From positions 1-64,000 of the forward strand of contig JBLMWU010000021.1 of the NCBI GenBank assembly GCA_050257395.1: a stretch of 64,000 bases of DNA. Direction: 5' to 3'. The position numbers and the translations under genes were made by a program. The notes under the pieces are model-generated. The model saw nothing but the letters and a program-made list of their open reading frames with translations. It was not told where the DNA came from and ran no database searches. Shown here in pieces: positions 50,828 to 59,847 of the stretch. The DNA comes from JAIRTY01 sp050257395 (GTDB taxonomy: Bacteria; Actinomycetota; Actinomycetes; Streptosporangiales; Streptosporangiaceae). Numbering within the stretch: the stretch's first letter is position 1; the number at the start of each line of letters is the position of its first letter.

Positions 50828-51391
50828 ATGGCCCGCATCACCACCCACACCGTCGACGACGCCCCGGCTGCGGCGAAGCCGCTGCTCGCGGAGATGGTCC
50901 AGTTCTCCCCGACCGGGCGGCTGCTCAACATGCACGCTCAGATGGCACACGCCCCTGCGGTTCTCGAGGCATACGTGTCGATGCGCCGGGCGGCCGGCCG
51001 CCACGGCACCCTGGACCAGCGAACCAGCAGCGCGCTCATGCTCACCGCGGCAGCCGCCAGCGGCAGCCGGTACGCGCTGGCAATCATCGCCACCCTGGCC
51101 GCGCGGTCCGGCTGGCGCCCGGACCAGATCGAGGCGCTGCTGGCCGGCCGGCCCGTGGGCGAGAACAAGCTCGACGCGCTGACCGCCGTGGTCCGGGAGG
51201 CCGCCGCCGATTCCGGCCGGGTCAGCGACCGGGCCTGGGACAGCGCCGCCGGCCAGGGCTGGGGTGACGAGCAGCTCGCCGAGGCGTTCGCCTACCTGGG
51301 CCTGACCGTCTTCACGGCCTACTTCCTCAACTACGCCGCGACCGAGCTGGACGTGCCGGCGGCTCCCGCCCGCACCAGTGACGGCGGCTGA
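50828..51391 (+). CDS. Carboxymuconolactone decarboxylase/AhpD-like family protein, without CxxC
   Basis: A 187-residue all-helical AhpD-like protein. Helix pattern SPTGRLLNMHAQMAHAPAVLEAYVSMRRAAGRHGTLDQRTSSALMLTAAAASGSRYALAIIATLA corresponds to the peroxidase/CMD core, but the C-x-x-C motif found in AhpD at ...C-x-x-C-x-x-x-H is replaced by GSRYALA. It is thus not a thiol peroxidase. As the likely target of the divergent ECF41 sigma factor it would be the C of the COE gene group. A GGGAGACC site precedes the ATG. A VOC gene follows with overlap. Confidence 0.85.
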   Translation: MARITTHTVDDAPAAAKPLLAEMVQFSPTGRLLNMHAQMAHAPAVLEAYVSMRRAAGRHGTLDQRTSSALMLTAAAASGSRYALAIIATLAARSGWRPDQIEALLAGRPVGENKLDALTAVVREAAADSGRVSDRAWDSAAGQGWGDEQLAEAFAYLGLTVFTAYFLNYAATELDVPAAPARTSDGG

Positions 51392-51776
51392 CGTGGAACT
51401 GGTCCAGAGCCGGATCGTGACCGACGACGTTCAGCAGCTGGCCGCCTTCTACGCCCGGCTGGTGCGCGCCGAGGTGGTGCTCAACGACTACTACGTGGAA
51501 GTGCCCGCTGGGGCGGTGACGGTCGGCTTCTCCCGGCGGGCGTTCACGGAGTACCGGGAAGACCGCGCGGCCCGGCCCGGGCGGCCGCCCGGGGAGATCA
51601 TCCTCGACTTCCGGGCCGGCGACGTCGACGCCGAGCACCGGCGGATCGCCGGCCTGGGCGTGGACTGGGTCATGCACCCGGCCACCCAGCCCTGGGGGAG
51701 CCGCTCCATGGTGTTCCGCGATCCCGCGGGCAACCTCGTCAATGTCTTCACTCCCGGCGAGGTGGTGCCGGGCTGA
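51378..51776 (+). CDS. VOC family protein
   Basis: A 132-residue glyoxalase/dioxygenase-like protein: VELVQSRIVTDDVQQLAAFYARLVRAEVVLNDYYVEVPAGAVTVGFSRR in the first module and EIILDFRAGDVDAEHRRIAGLGVDWVMHPATQPWGSRSMVFRDPAGNLVNVFTP in the second. The start (GTG 51378 or 51393) lies in or next to the decarboxylase stop, so it is co-translated and shares the ECF41-type promoter. Converges with an SRPBCC gene. Confidence 0.88.
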   Translation: MTAADVELVQSRIVTDDVQQLAAFYARLVRAEVVLNDYYVEVPAGAVTVGFSRRAFTEYREDRAARPGRPPGEIILDFRAGDVDAEHRRIAGLGVDWVMHPATQPWGSRSMVFRDPAGNLVNVFTPGEVVPG

Positions 51777-51777
51777 G

Positions 51778-52758
51778 CTAGCCGGGCAGGGGATCGCGGG
51801 GGCCACCCGGCTGCCGCTCACCGCCCTCGATCAGGTCGCGGTAGCCCGCGACCGTGGCCCGGACCTCCTCCGCCATGAGCCGCCCCAGCGCTTCCCGGCT
51901 CTTCCTGGGCGTGCTGGCCGGCCAGCGGTAGGCCAGCTCGAGCCTGGTGCCCCCAGCGTCGGGGGTGAGCGTGCGGAGAATCTCAAAATGCGGGGCGCTC
52001 AGCTGCACGCTCAGGGCGCTGCGCTGGTCCTCGACGGCGGTCAGGACGTAGACGGAGGCGCTCATCCGGCCGTCCCCGTCCGGATGAGCGTGCACGTAGT
52101 ACTGCATGTCCCCGGGCTGGCGGCTGGGAGTGCCGGGCACCTGGCCCCCGCACAGCACCCGCTGCGGATCAGCGTGCCGCAGCGACGCCGGCGCGCAGAC
52201 GATGTCCCATACCTGGCTGGCGTCGGCCCTGATCAGCGCCGACGCTGATGCCTGCGCCGGATTGCGCAGGAGCTCGCGGCTGGTGCATGCCCGCAGCAGT
52301 GCCGGATGCATGGCCGGGCCCGGCCACGGCCTGCGTCCCTCCAGGACCTCCCGCAGCCGTCCGAGCCAGATCTCCAGCTCCCGGCGCCAGTACGCCCGCG
52401 CATCGGGCTTCGCGCCCGCGGCGACCGTGTCGGCGACGGTGACGGTGACGATGGTGGCCCGCCCGCGCCGCTGCGCCGCCAGGGTGATGACCTGCCTCGG
52501 CGGCGCGGCGTCCGGCGTGTGCAGGGTCATGATCTGGCCGGGCACCTCTTCGCGGACCTGGTAGAGGGTGGAGAACGAGTCCCGCGAGCTCATCCCGATC
52601 ATCATCCGCAGCCGGGCACCCGGTGGCGCCGTGACATCGAAGGCGAACCGGGCCCGCCGCAGCGACCACGCCCGGGGGCCGCTCAGCAGCGCCCACACCC
52701 GGTCCGGCGCGGCCTCGATCACCTCGGTCCGCTCCACCGTGAGCTGCGACAGCCGCAC
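51778..52758 (-). CDS. Tandem SRPBCC-like protein
   Basis: A 326-residue protein with two START-like helix-grip halves. The first begins VERTEVIEAAPDRVWALLSGPRAWSL and ends near YWRRELEIWLGRLREVLEG. The second begins ASALIRADASQVWDIVCAPASL and ends with RLMAEEVRATVAGYRDLIEG. Hydrophobic-ligand binding or a cyclase role is typical for the fold. The GTG at 52758 with GGAGGAA upstream was chosen. No tailored pathway gene is adjacent. Confidence 0.8.
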   Translation of the reverse strand: MRLSQLTVERTEVIEAAPDRVWALLSGPRAWSLRRARFAFDVTAPPGARLRMMIGMSSRDSFSTLYQVREEVPGQIMTLHTPDAAPPRQVITLAAQRRGRATIVTVTVADTVAAGAKPDARAYWRRELEIWLGRLREVLEGRRPWPGPAMHPALLRACTSRELLRNPAQASASALIRADASQVWDIVCAPASLRHADPQRVLCGGQVPGTPSRQPGDMQYYVHAHPDGDGRMSASVYVLTAVEDQRSALSVQLSAPHFEILRTLTPDAGGTRLELAYRWPASTPRKSREALGRLMAEEVRATVAGYRDLIEGGERQPGGPRDPLPG

Positions 52759-53045
52759 ACTTCCTCCGCTCAGCGGCCACGAGCTGGCGGGCGCAGCCGT
52801 ATGTGGATAGTGACAGAAAAGCCGAATACCGGACACTATTGTGCTGGCTGCGCTCCAGCGGGCCGGGTTGCCGGCGCCAGCGCGCCATGGCGTCCGGCCG
52901 CCGGGGAACCGTGCACGCCTGGGGATCCCTGACCACGGGGAGCCCCCGGACCGGGGCCGGCGATGGTAGAAACAGCAGCACCAGCCGTCCTGCTGGCGCC
53001 GACACCGCCCGGCCGCGTGGCCGGGGATCAGCCCAGGAGCCGCCC

Positions 53046-53822
53046 ATGTCCGTGCTCAGCGCCCTCACCGACGCGATCCGCAGCGCCAGCGTGGAGGTCA
53101 TCGACCTGACCGCGCCGCTGTCGTCGTCCACGCCGGTCATCAGGCTGCCCGAGCCGTTCGGCAACACGAAGTCCTTCGCGCTGCACGAGATCAGCCGCTA
53201 CGACGACCGTGGCCCGGCCTGGTACTGGAATGACATCACCACCGGCGAGCACACCGGCACCCACTTCGACGCGCCGGTGCACTGGGTGACCGGGCAGGCC
53301 GGCGAGGACGTGTCCCAGGTGCCGCTCACCAGGCTGATCGCGCCCGCCGCGGTGCTGGACTTCAGCGCCCAGGCCGCCGCGGATCCGGACTTCCTGCTGG
53401 AGGTGGAGCACATCAAGCAGTGGGAGTCCGAGCACGGCCCGCTGCCCGGGGGCGGATGGCTGCTGTACCGGACCGGGTGGGACGAGCGCTCGGAGGACCA
53501 GGAGCGGTTCCTCAACGCCAATGAGACCGGCCCGCACACCCCCGGCGTGTCCATCGAGTGCGCGCGCTGGCTGGCGGAGGAGGCGCCGGTGATCGGCATG
53601 GGCGTGGAGACGGTCGGCACGGACGCCGGGGCCGCGCACTCGTTCGACCCACCGTTCCCCTGCCACGCGTCGCTGCTGGGCGCGGGCAAGTACGGCCTGA
53701 CCCAGCTGCAGAACCTGGCCCGGCTGCCCGCCCAGGGCGCGGTGATCATCACCACTCCCCTGCCCATCGTCAGCGGGTCCGGCAGCCCCTGCCGCGCCCT
53801 CGCCCTGGTCGAGCGTTCCTGA
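53046..53822 (+). CDS. Cyclase family protein (kynurenine formamidase-like)
   Basis: A 258-residue metal-dependent hydrolase. The signature H-T-G-T-H-F-D-A-P-x-H-W is present (EHTGTHFDAPVHW, about 66-78), with VIDLTAPLSSSTPVI at the start and the late IGMGVETVGTD, as in kynurenine formamidase/isatin hydrolase relatives. It opens a ring or hydrolyses an amide. CAGGAG precedes the ATG at 53046. A TPP enzyme gene starts 14 bases after its stop, so they are an operon and probably act in one degradation route. Confidence 0.9.
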   Translation: MSVLSALTDAIRSASVEVIDLTAPLSSSTPVIRLPEPFGNTKSFALHEISRYDDRGPAWYWNDITTGEHTGTHFDAPVHWVTGQAGEDVSQVPLTRLIAPAAVLDFSAQAAADPDFLLEVEHIKQWESEHGPLPGGGWLLYRTGWDERSEDQERFLNANETGPHTPGVSIECARWLAEEAPVIGMGVETVGTDAGAAHSFDPPFPCHASLLGAGKYGLTQLQNLARLPAQGAVIITTPLPIVSGSGSPCRALALVERS

Positions 53823-53835
53823 GCCGGGCAGTCCC

Positions 53836-55485
53836 ATGCTGGTGACTGACGCGGTCGCGGAGGTGCTGGCCGGCCTCGGCGCCGACACGGTGTTCGGGGT
53901 GGTCGGCAGCGGCAACTTTCACGTCACCAACGCGCTCGTGGCGCGGGGGGCGCGGTTCGTCGCCGCGCGCCACGAGGCCGGGGCGGCCTGCATGGCGGAC
54001 GGCTGGGCGCGCGCGTCCGGCCGGGTCGGGGTGCTGTCGGTGCACCAGGGACCGGGCCTGACCAACGCGATGACCGGCATCACCGAGGCCGCGAAGAGCC
54101 GCACCCCGCTGCTGGTCCTCGCCGCCGACGTGGCGGGCGCCGCGGTGCGGTCGAACTTCCGCATCGACGTGGCGGCGCTTGCCGGCGCGGTCGGCGCCAC
54201 CGCGGACCGGGTGCACTCCCCCGCCTCGGCCGCCGCCGACGCCGCCCGCGCCTACCAGACGGCGCTGCGGGAACGGCGCACCGTGGTGCTGGCCCTGCCG
54301 CTGGACGTGCAGGCCGCGCAGTGCGGGCCGCCGGCGGTCCCGGCGCTGCCGCCGCTGCGCCCGGCCGTCCCGGCGGAGGAGTCGGCCACCGCTCTGGCCG
54401 AGACGCTGGCCAGCGCGCAGCGGCCGGTGTTCGTGGCCGGGCGGGGCGCGCGGGTGGCGGATGCCCGGGCCGACCTGGAGGCGCTGGCCGACGTCTGCGG
54501 GGCGCTGCTGGCGACCTCGGCCGCTGCCAAGGGCCTGTTCCAGGGCAACCCGTGGAATCTGGACGTGAGCGGCGGGTTCGCCTCGCCGCTGGCCGCCGGG
54601 CTGATCGGCGCCGCGGATGTGATCGTCGGCTGGGGCTGCTCGCTGAACATGTGGACGATGCGGCACGGGAAGCTGATCGGCCCGCACGCCACCGTCGTGC
54701 AGGTCGACGACGAGGCGGGGGCGATCGGCGGGCACCGGCCGGTGGACCTGGGGGTGCTCGGCGACGTGGGCCAGACCGCCCGGGCGGTGCTGGCGACCCT
54801 GGCCCACCGGGCCAGCCCGGGCTACCGGTCGGCCGACCTGGCGGACCGGATCGCCCGGGAGGGCCGCTGGCGGGACGTGCCCTACCCCGATGAGAGCACC
54901 GACGGCGCCAGCGGCCGGATCGACCCGCGCACGCTGACCATCGCCCTGGACGACCTGCTGCCAGCGGAGCGGATGGTGTCGGTGGACTCGGGCAACTTCA
55001 TGGGCTACCCGACCATGTTCCTGTCCGTGCCCGACGCCGCGGCCTTCTGCTTCACCCAGGCGTACCAGTCCATCGGGCTGGGGCTGGCGTCCGGGATCGG
55101 CGCCGCGCTGGCCCAGCCGGGCCGGCTGCCGGTGGCCGCGCTCGGCGACGGCGGCGCGCTGATGGGGATCAGTGAGCTGGAAACGGTGGTGCGGCTCGGC
55201 CTGCCGATGGTGATCGTCGTCTACGACGACGAGGCCTACGGCGCGGAGGTCCACCATTTCGGGCCGGATGGGCACCCGCTGGACACGGTCCGGTTCCCGC
55301 CCGCCGACCTCGCCGCCATCGGCCGCGGATTCGGCTGCGAGGGCGTGACCGTGCGCGGCCCTGCCGACCTGGCACCGGTGCGGGCCTGGCTGGCGGGGCC
55401 CCGCGAGCGCCCCCTCGTCATCGACGCCAAGGTCACCTCGGCCAGCGGCTCGTGGTGGCTGGAGGAAGCCTTCCGCGGCCACTGA
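53836..55485 (+). CDS. Thiamine pyrophosphate-binding enzyme, acetolactate synthase-like
   Basis: A 549-residue TPP enzyme with three domains. The N-terminal Pyr domain holds the cofactor-activating Glu in ARHEAGAACMADGWAR (about 47). A central domain follows, then the C-terminal PP domain with the GDG motif ALGDGGALMGISELETVVRLG. At the usual N-N end of this motif the sequence reads VYDDEAYG, an unusual substitution. Members include acetolactate synthase-like, benzoylformate decarboxylase-like and sulfopyruvate decarboxylase-like enzymes. As it follows a cyclase gene, a keto acid released from ring opening could be its substrate; that is inference. Confidence 0.9.
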   Translation: MLVTDAVAEVLAGLGADTVFGVVGSGNFHVTNALVARGARFVAARHEAGAACMADGWARASGRVGVLSVHQGPGLTNAMTGITEAAKSRTPLLVLAADVAGAAVRSNFRIDVAALAGAVGATADRVHSPASAAADAARAYQTALRERRTVVLALPLDVQAAQCGPPAVPALPPLRPAVPAEESATALAETLASAQRPVFVAGRGARVADARADLEALADVCGALLATSAAAKGLFQGNPWNLDVSGGFASPLAAGLIGAADVIVGWGCSLNMWTMRHGKLIGPHATVVQVDDEAGAIGGHRPVDLGVLGDVGQTARAVLATLAHRASPGYRSADLADRIAREGRWRDVPYPDESTDGASGRIDPRTLTIALDDLLPAERMVSVDSGNFMGYPTMFLSVPDAAAFCFTQAYQSIGLGLASGIGAALAQPGRLPVAALGDGGALMGISELETVVRLGLPMVIVVYDDEAYGAEVHHFGPDGHPLDTVRFPPADLAAIGRGFGCEGVTVRGPADLAPVRAWLAGPRERPLVIDAKVTSASGSWWLEEAFRGH

Positions 55486-55509
55486 GCCCAGCCGCCGGGG
55501 CGGCCGCTG

Positions 55510-55704
55510 TCAGGCGGCGAGGCCGGACTCGCGGATGAGCTCCCCGACCCGCAGGTAGAGCGCTTTGACCTGGTCCGGGGTGGCGTCCTGGCGCACGCAG
55601 GCGATCACCGGGAACCCGCTGCGGAGCGCCTCCTGGAGCAGCGCCCGGGTGGCCAGCGCCATGCCGGGGCTCCACTCGTCCGGGACCTTGACCTCGATGG
55701 TCAT
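55510..55704 (-). CDS. Small conserved-looking protein, 64 residues
   Basis: MTIEVKVPDEWSPGMALATR at the start, then LLQEALRSGFPVIACVRQD and a C-terminal helix VKALYLRVGELIRESGLAA. The composition is that of a folded small alpha/beta protein, and the GGGAGG ribosome site six bases before the ATG at 55704 supports it. No family recognised. It converges with the TPP enzyme gene. Confidence 0.6.
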   Translation of the reverse strand: MTIEVKVPDEWSPGMALATRALLQEALRSGFPVIACVRQDATPDQVKALYLRVGELIRESGLAA

Positions 55705-55887
55705 GGGCACCTCCCAGCGGCGCCCTGGAAGCCAGCGGGCCGGCCCCGCTTCCCGGTCCCGGGGACGCCGCCACCCCGGATGCTAGACCTGACCGGCCCG
55801 GCCGGGAAGAGCCGCCGGGAGCTGGCTTCCGGCGGGCGCGGGGCGCACCATAGGAGCTGACCAGGCCTGCACACGGCGGGAGCAGCG

Positions 55888-56610
55888 ATGGCCGAGGTGA
55901 CGATCACCACCGCGAACGGGCAGATGCCGGCCTACCTGGCCACCCCGGCCGGGGACGGCCCGTGGCCGGGCGTGGTGGTGATCCATGACTTCGCCGGGAT
56001 GACCCACGACCTGCGCAACCAGGCGGACTGGCTGGCCAGCGAGGGCTTCCTGGCCGCCGCCCCGGACCTGTACTACTGGGGCAGCCGGCTGCGCTGCCTG
56101 TGGACGATCATGCGCGAGGTGACCGCCGGGAAAGGCCGCACCGTTGCCGACATCGACGCGGCCCGTGACTGGCTGGCCGCCCGCGAGGACTGCACCGGCC
56201 GGATCGGCGTGATCGGCTTCTGCATGGGCGGCGGCTACGCGCTCGCGCTGGCCACCGGCCACGGGTACGCGGCATCCAGCACCAACTACGGCGGCTGCCC
56301 CGGCGACGCCGAACGCGCCCTGACCGGGGCCTGCCCGGTGGTCGGCAGTTACGGCGGCAGGGACCGCTCCCCGCTGGGCGCCCGCGCCGCGCCGCGCCTG
56401 GAGAGCGCCCTCTCCGCACTCGGCGTCGACCATGACATCAAGGTCTATCCCGAAGCCTCGCACGGGTTCATCAACGACCACGACCCCGCCGACCAGACAC
56501 CGCTGCTGGTGCTGCTCGCCAAGGTCTCCGGCACCCGCTACCACGAGCCCTCCGCCCGCGACGCCCACCAGCGCATCGCCGCCTTCTTCCGCCGCCACCT
56601 GGCCACCTGA
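55888..56610 (+). CDS. Dienelactone hydrolase family protein
   Basis: A 240-residue alpha/beta hydrolase. Motifs: VVVIHDFAGMTHDLRNQADWLASEGFLAAAPDLYYWG, the nucleophile elbow IGFCMGGGYAL with Cys in place of Ser as in dienelactone hydrolase, the Asp in VVGSYGGRDRS, and the His in YPEASHGFINDHDP. It would hydrolyse dienelactones of aromatic degradation or related esters. ATG at 55888 with GGGAGCAGCG upstream. Confidence 0.92.
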   Translation: MAEVTITTANGQMPAYLATPAGDGPWPGVVVIHDFAGMTHDLRNQADWLASEGFLAAAPDLYYWGSRLRCLWTIMREVTAGKGRTVADIDAARDWLAAREDCTGRIGVIGFCMGGGYALALATGHGYAASSTNYGGCPGDAERALTGACPVVGSYGGRDRSPLGARAAPRLESALSALGVDHDIKVYPEASHGFINDHDPADQTPLLVLLAKVSGTRYHEPSARDAHQRIAAFFRRHLAT

Positions 56611-56690
56611 CCGCGGGCCGACCCGGCCCGGAGCGCAGCGGTGCCGCCATCGCGCCAGGCAGGCCGCTGACCTGGGCTGGCGTCCCGCGG

Positions 56691-58289
56691 TCAGCCCGCG
56701 TGCCCGGCGAAGCCCTCCCGGAGCCTGAACTTCTGTATCTTTCCGGACGGCGTCAGCGGGAATGCGTCCACGAAGACCCAGTGCAGGGGTGTCTTGTAGG
56801 GAGCCAGCTTCTCGCGGCAGTGTGCCCGCAGCTCGCCCGGGGTTGGCGCGGGCTGGCCGGGTGCCGGGCGGACGAACGCGGCCACCACCTCGCCCCAGTC
56901 CGGGTCCGGCACCCCGACGACCGCCGCCTCGGCGACCCCCGGATGGGCGAACAGGACGTCCTCGATCTCACGCGGGTAGATGTTCTCGCCACCCCGGATG
57001 ATCATGTCCTTGATCCGGCCCTCGATGCGCAGGTAGCCGCGCGCGTCGACAGAGGCAAGATCACCGGTGTGATACCAGCCGTCCGCGTCGATGGCCCCGG
57101 CTGTCGCCTCGGGAGCGTCGTGGTAGCCGCGCATGACCATGTATCCGCGGGCGCACAGCTCGCCCACCTCGCCTGCTGGCGCGAGTTCGGCGGTGACGGG
57201 GTCGATGATCTGGATCTCGGTCTGCGGCAGCGGGGTGCCCAGCGTCCCGGCCCGGTCGCCGGCCTCGTCGTCCAGCTTGACCTGGGTGAGCAGCGGAGAG
57301 CATTCGGTGGTGCCGAAGACGATGCTGAACCGGACGCCCAGCTGGTCCTCGACCCGGCGGACCAGGCTGGCCGGAACCGGCGAGCCGCCGGACACCGCGA
57401 CCCGCAGGCTGGACAGGTCACGCCGGCCGTAATCGGCATGCTCCAGCATCGCGATCATCATCGTCGGCACGCCACCGAACACCGCTGCCCGCTCGGTCTC
57501 GCACAGCTCGAGCACCAGGGCCGGGTCGAAGGCGAGTACCGGGACGTGCACGGCCTGGCACTGCACCGCGCCGAGAACTCCCATCGCGCAGCCCGCCGTG
57601 TGGAACAGCGGCATCGGGTTCACGTACACCTCACCGGCCCGCAGCCCGATCCGCTCGGCGTAGAACCGGGCGTTGTTGGTCAGGCCGCGGTGGTGCAGCT
57701 CGGCGCCCTTCGGGAACCCGGTCGTCCCGGAGGTGTACTGGATCTGCACCAGATCATCGGGCCCGACCTCGGGCAGCGCGGCGCCGGCGGGCGCGCTGGC
57801 GAGGAAGTCCGCCCAGTCGGTGAGGAACACCACCTCCCGCAGCCCGGGAACCTCGGGCCGGATCTCCTCGAGGTACTTCGCCATCGGGCTGCGGAACTCC
57901 GGAACAAGGAACAGGCCTGCCGCGCCCGACTGGTTGAGCACGTAGGCGAGCTCAGCCGGGCGGTAGGCCGGGTTGACCGTGACGAGCACCAGGCCCGCCA
58001 GCGCGGCGGCGTACTCCAGGATGACCCACTCCGGCAGGTTGGGCGCCCACACGGCGACCCGCTCGCCCGGCGCGAACCTGGCCGCCAGCGCCCGGGCCGC
58101 CTGCTCGGCGTCCGCCAGCAGCTCGGCGTGGGTCCACCGGCGCCGCGCCGCCGGGTCGGGCAGCCCGGCCACCATGGCCGCTGCGTCCGGCGCGGCGGCG
58201 GCCGCCGCCCGCAGCACCCCGCCGACCGTGGTCTCCAGCACCGGCACCGAGGTATCCGCCGGGCAGTACGACATCGTAAGCTCCGCCAT
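56691..58289 (-). CDS. AMP-binding acyl-CoA synthetase
   Basis: A 532-residue member of the ANL superfamily that activates a carboxylic acid as AMP ester and transfers it to CoA. The P-loop-like motif YTSGTTGFPKGAELHH, FGTTECSPLL, GWYHTGDLASVDARGYLRIEGR and the C-terminal RGGENIYPREIED and TPSGKIQKFRLRE (catalytic Lys) are all intact. It resembles fatty-acid or aromatic CoA ligases of the FadD type. GGAGGGTGGC precedes the ATG at 58289. It shares strand with the enoyl-CoA hydratase gene upstream, fitting a beta-oxidation-like pathway. Confidence 0.93.
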   Translation of the reverse strand: MAELTMSYCPADTSVPVLETTVGGVLRAAAAAAPDAAAMVAGLPDPAARRRWTHAELLADAEQAARALAARFAPGERVAVWAPNLPEWVILEYAAALAGLVLVTVNPAYRPAELAYVLNQSGAAGLFLVPEFRSPMAKYLEEIRPEVPGLREVVFLTDWADFLASAPAGAALPEVGPDDLVQIQYTSGTTGFPKGAELHHRGLTNNARFYAERIGLRAGEVYVNPMPLFHTAGCAMGVLGAVQCQAVHVPVLAFDPALVLELCETERAAVFGGVPTMMIAMLEHADYGRRDLSSLRVAVSGGSPVPASLVRRVEDQLGVRFSIVFGTTECSPLLTQVKLDDEAGDRAGTLGTPLPQTEIQIIDPVTAELAPAGEVGELCARGYMVMRGYHDAPEATAGAIDADGWYHTGDLASVDARGYLRIEGRIKDMIIRGGENIYPREIEDVLFAHPGVAEAAVVGVPDPDWGEVVAAFVRPAPGQPAPTPGELRAHCREKLAPYKTPLHWVFVDAFPLTPSGKIQKFRLREGFAGHAG

Positions 58290-58461
58290 GCCACCCTCCT
58301 GCCCCGGCAGCCAGCCGCGCCGCGACCGGGCTTCCGGCGGTCCATTCACCGGTTGCCGACGACGAGGCTAACCAGGCAGGACGGCACCAGGCAATGGCGA
58401 CGCCAGCACGGGCGGGGCGCCGGGCCCACGGTCTCCGGCCCGCCGGCCGGGCCGCCGCCAG

Positions 58462-59328
58462 TCACTCCCCATCGAGTTCGGCGCTGGACGGTACCGGGCC
58501 GCCGCCATCGGGGATCGGGCGGCCGGAGTCCCGCCAGCGCACCGCGGCCGGGAAGCCGTGCTGCCCGGCGAACTCCTGGAACCAGCGTCCTTCCGGGGAA
58601 TGCCGCGCAATGCCGTCGAAGAGAGTGGCCAGGACCTGGGTGCCATGCAGGCCCATGTTGTCGTAAGCCTGGTTGATCATCAGCTTCTGCATGATCAGCT
58701 GGTTCACCGGCACCCCGGCGATGCGGTCGGCCAGCGCCTCCACCGCGCCATCCAGCTCACCGGCCGGGACGGCCTGCAGCACCAGGCCCCACGCGGCGGC
58801 GGTCGTGCCGTCGATGGTGTCGCCGGTCAGCAGCATCCGCTTGGCCCGCTCGGCACCGAGCCGGTAGACCCACATCGCGGTGGTCGGGCAGCCCCACACC
58901 CGGGCCGGCATGTAGCCGATCTGGGCGTCCTCGGCCATGACGACCAGATCGCAGGAAAGAGCGATGTCGCTGCCACCCGCCACCGCATAGCCGTGCACCT
59001 TCGCGATGGTCGGCTTCAGCGATCGCCACAGGCTGAAGAAATCGTCTGTGGTGCGCTTCATCAGCTGGTAGTCCCTGACCGGATCCCACACCGGCGGCTG
59101 GGTCAGATCGCCCTGCTCGGCATACTGCCTGAGGTCGTACCCGGAGCTGAACGCGCGCCCGGCGCCCTGCAGCACCACCACGTGGACCTGCGGATCGTCG
59201 TTCGCCCGGTCAACCAGCTCCCTCAGCCGGCCCGCCATCTCGCCGGTGATCGCGTTCAGCCGGTCCGGCCGGTTCAGGGTCAGGTAGGCCTTACGCTCCC
59301 GGACCTCGTAGCCCACGACATCGCTCAC
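58462..59328 (-). CDS. Enoyl-CoA hydratase/isomerase family protein
   Basis: A 288-residue crotonase fold. YLTLNRPDRLNAITGEMAGRL, GAGRAFSSGYDLRQYA (oxyanion hole region), KVHGYAVAGGSDIALSCDLVVMAEDAQIGYMPARVWG. In the second conserved region the usual Glu positions are partly changed (ARVWGCPTT), so hydratase activity is not sure. The GTG at 59328 follows GGAGGGAGTGACC. It lies upstream of the acyl-CoA ligase gene on the same strand, pointing to CoA-bound acid degradation. Its start faces a P450 remnant. Confidence 0.88.
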   Translation of the reverse strand: MSDVVGYEVRERKAYLTLNRPDRLNAITGEMAGRLRELVDRANDDPQVHVVVLQGAGRAFSSGYDLRQYAEQGDLTQPPVWDPVRDYQLMKRTTDDFFSLWRSLKPTIAKVHGYAVAGGSDIALSCDLVVMAEDAQIGYMPARVWGCPTTAMWVYRLGAERAKRMLLTGDTIDGTTAAAWGLVLQAVPAGELDGAVEALADRIAGVPVNQLIMQKLMINQAYDNMGLHGTQVLATLFDGIARHSPEGRWFQEFAGQHGFPAAVRWRDSGRPIPDGGGPVPSSAELDGE

Positions 59329-59383
59329 GGTCACTCCCTCCACCGACGGAACATTCTGCAACACCCGCACCCACCCGCTACCA

Positions 59384-59766
59384 ATGCGCGCGGGGGGCCG
59401 CTTCGACAGCCCCGCCCAGATCATCGCCCGCACGGCAGCCCGGGACCTGCAACTGCATGGCGTCCGGATCCCGGCCGGGTCGCGGATCTTGCTGCTCGCC
59501 GGGTCGGCCAGCAGAGATGGCCAGGCGTTCCCCAGCCCGGATCGTTACGACCTCAGACGTGACACCGGCAAGCACATCAACTTCGGCAGCGGCCGGCATT
59601 TCTGCCTCGGCGCGGCCCTGGGCGGCTCGAGGCCAGGGTCATGCTTGAACAGCTTGTGCGGCGAGTAAAACCCAGCTACGAGATAGACCCAGACCAGATC
59701 AGCCGGACGCACTCAGTCAACGTCCGCGGGTTCGCCACGCTGCCCACGTCCGTCACCCCTTGCTGA
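59384..59766 (+). pseudogene. Cytochrome P450 C-terminal remnant with frameshift
   Basis: The frame from 59384 begins close to RFDSPAQIIARTAARDLQLHGVRIP, the region after the I- and K-helices of a bacterial P450, and includes GKHINFGSGRHFCLGAALG, the haem-binding loop with the Cys ligand. Just after it a base has been lost (near 59625): the frame goes to GSRPGSC, while the shifted frame continues as a normal P450 end (ARVMLEQLVRRVKPSYEID...) to a stop at 59764. The first roughly 290 residues are missing. Not functional. Confidence 0.75.
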
Positions 59767-59847
59767 TGTCCGGGTCAGCTGCAGCGGGCCGGCCTCAGCT
59801 GGACCCGGCCGCCTGACCGCGGGGCGGCCGGTGACCCTGGGCCCGGC

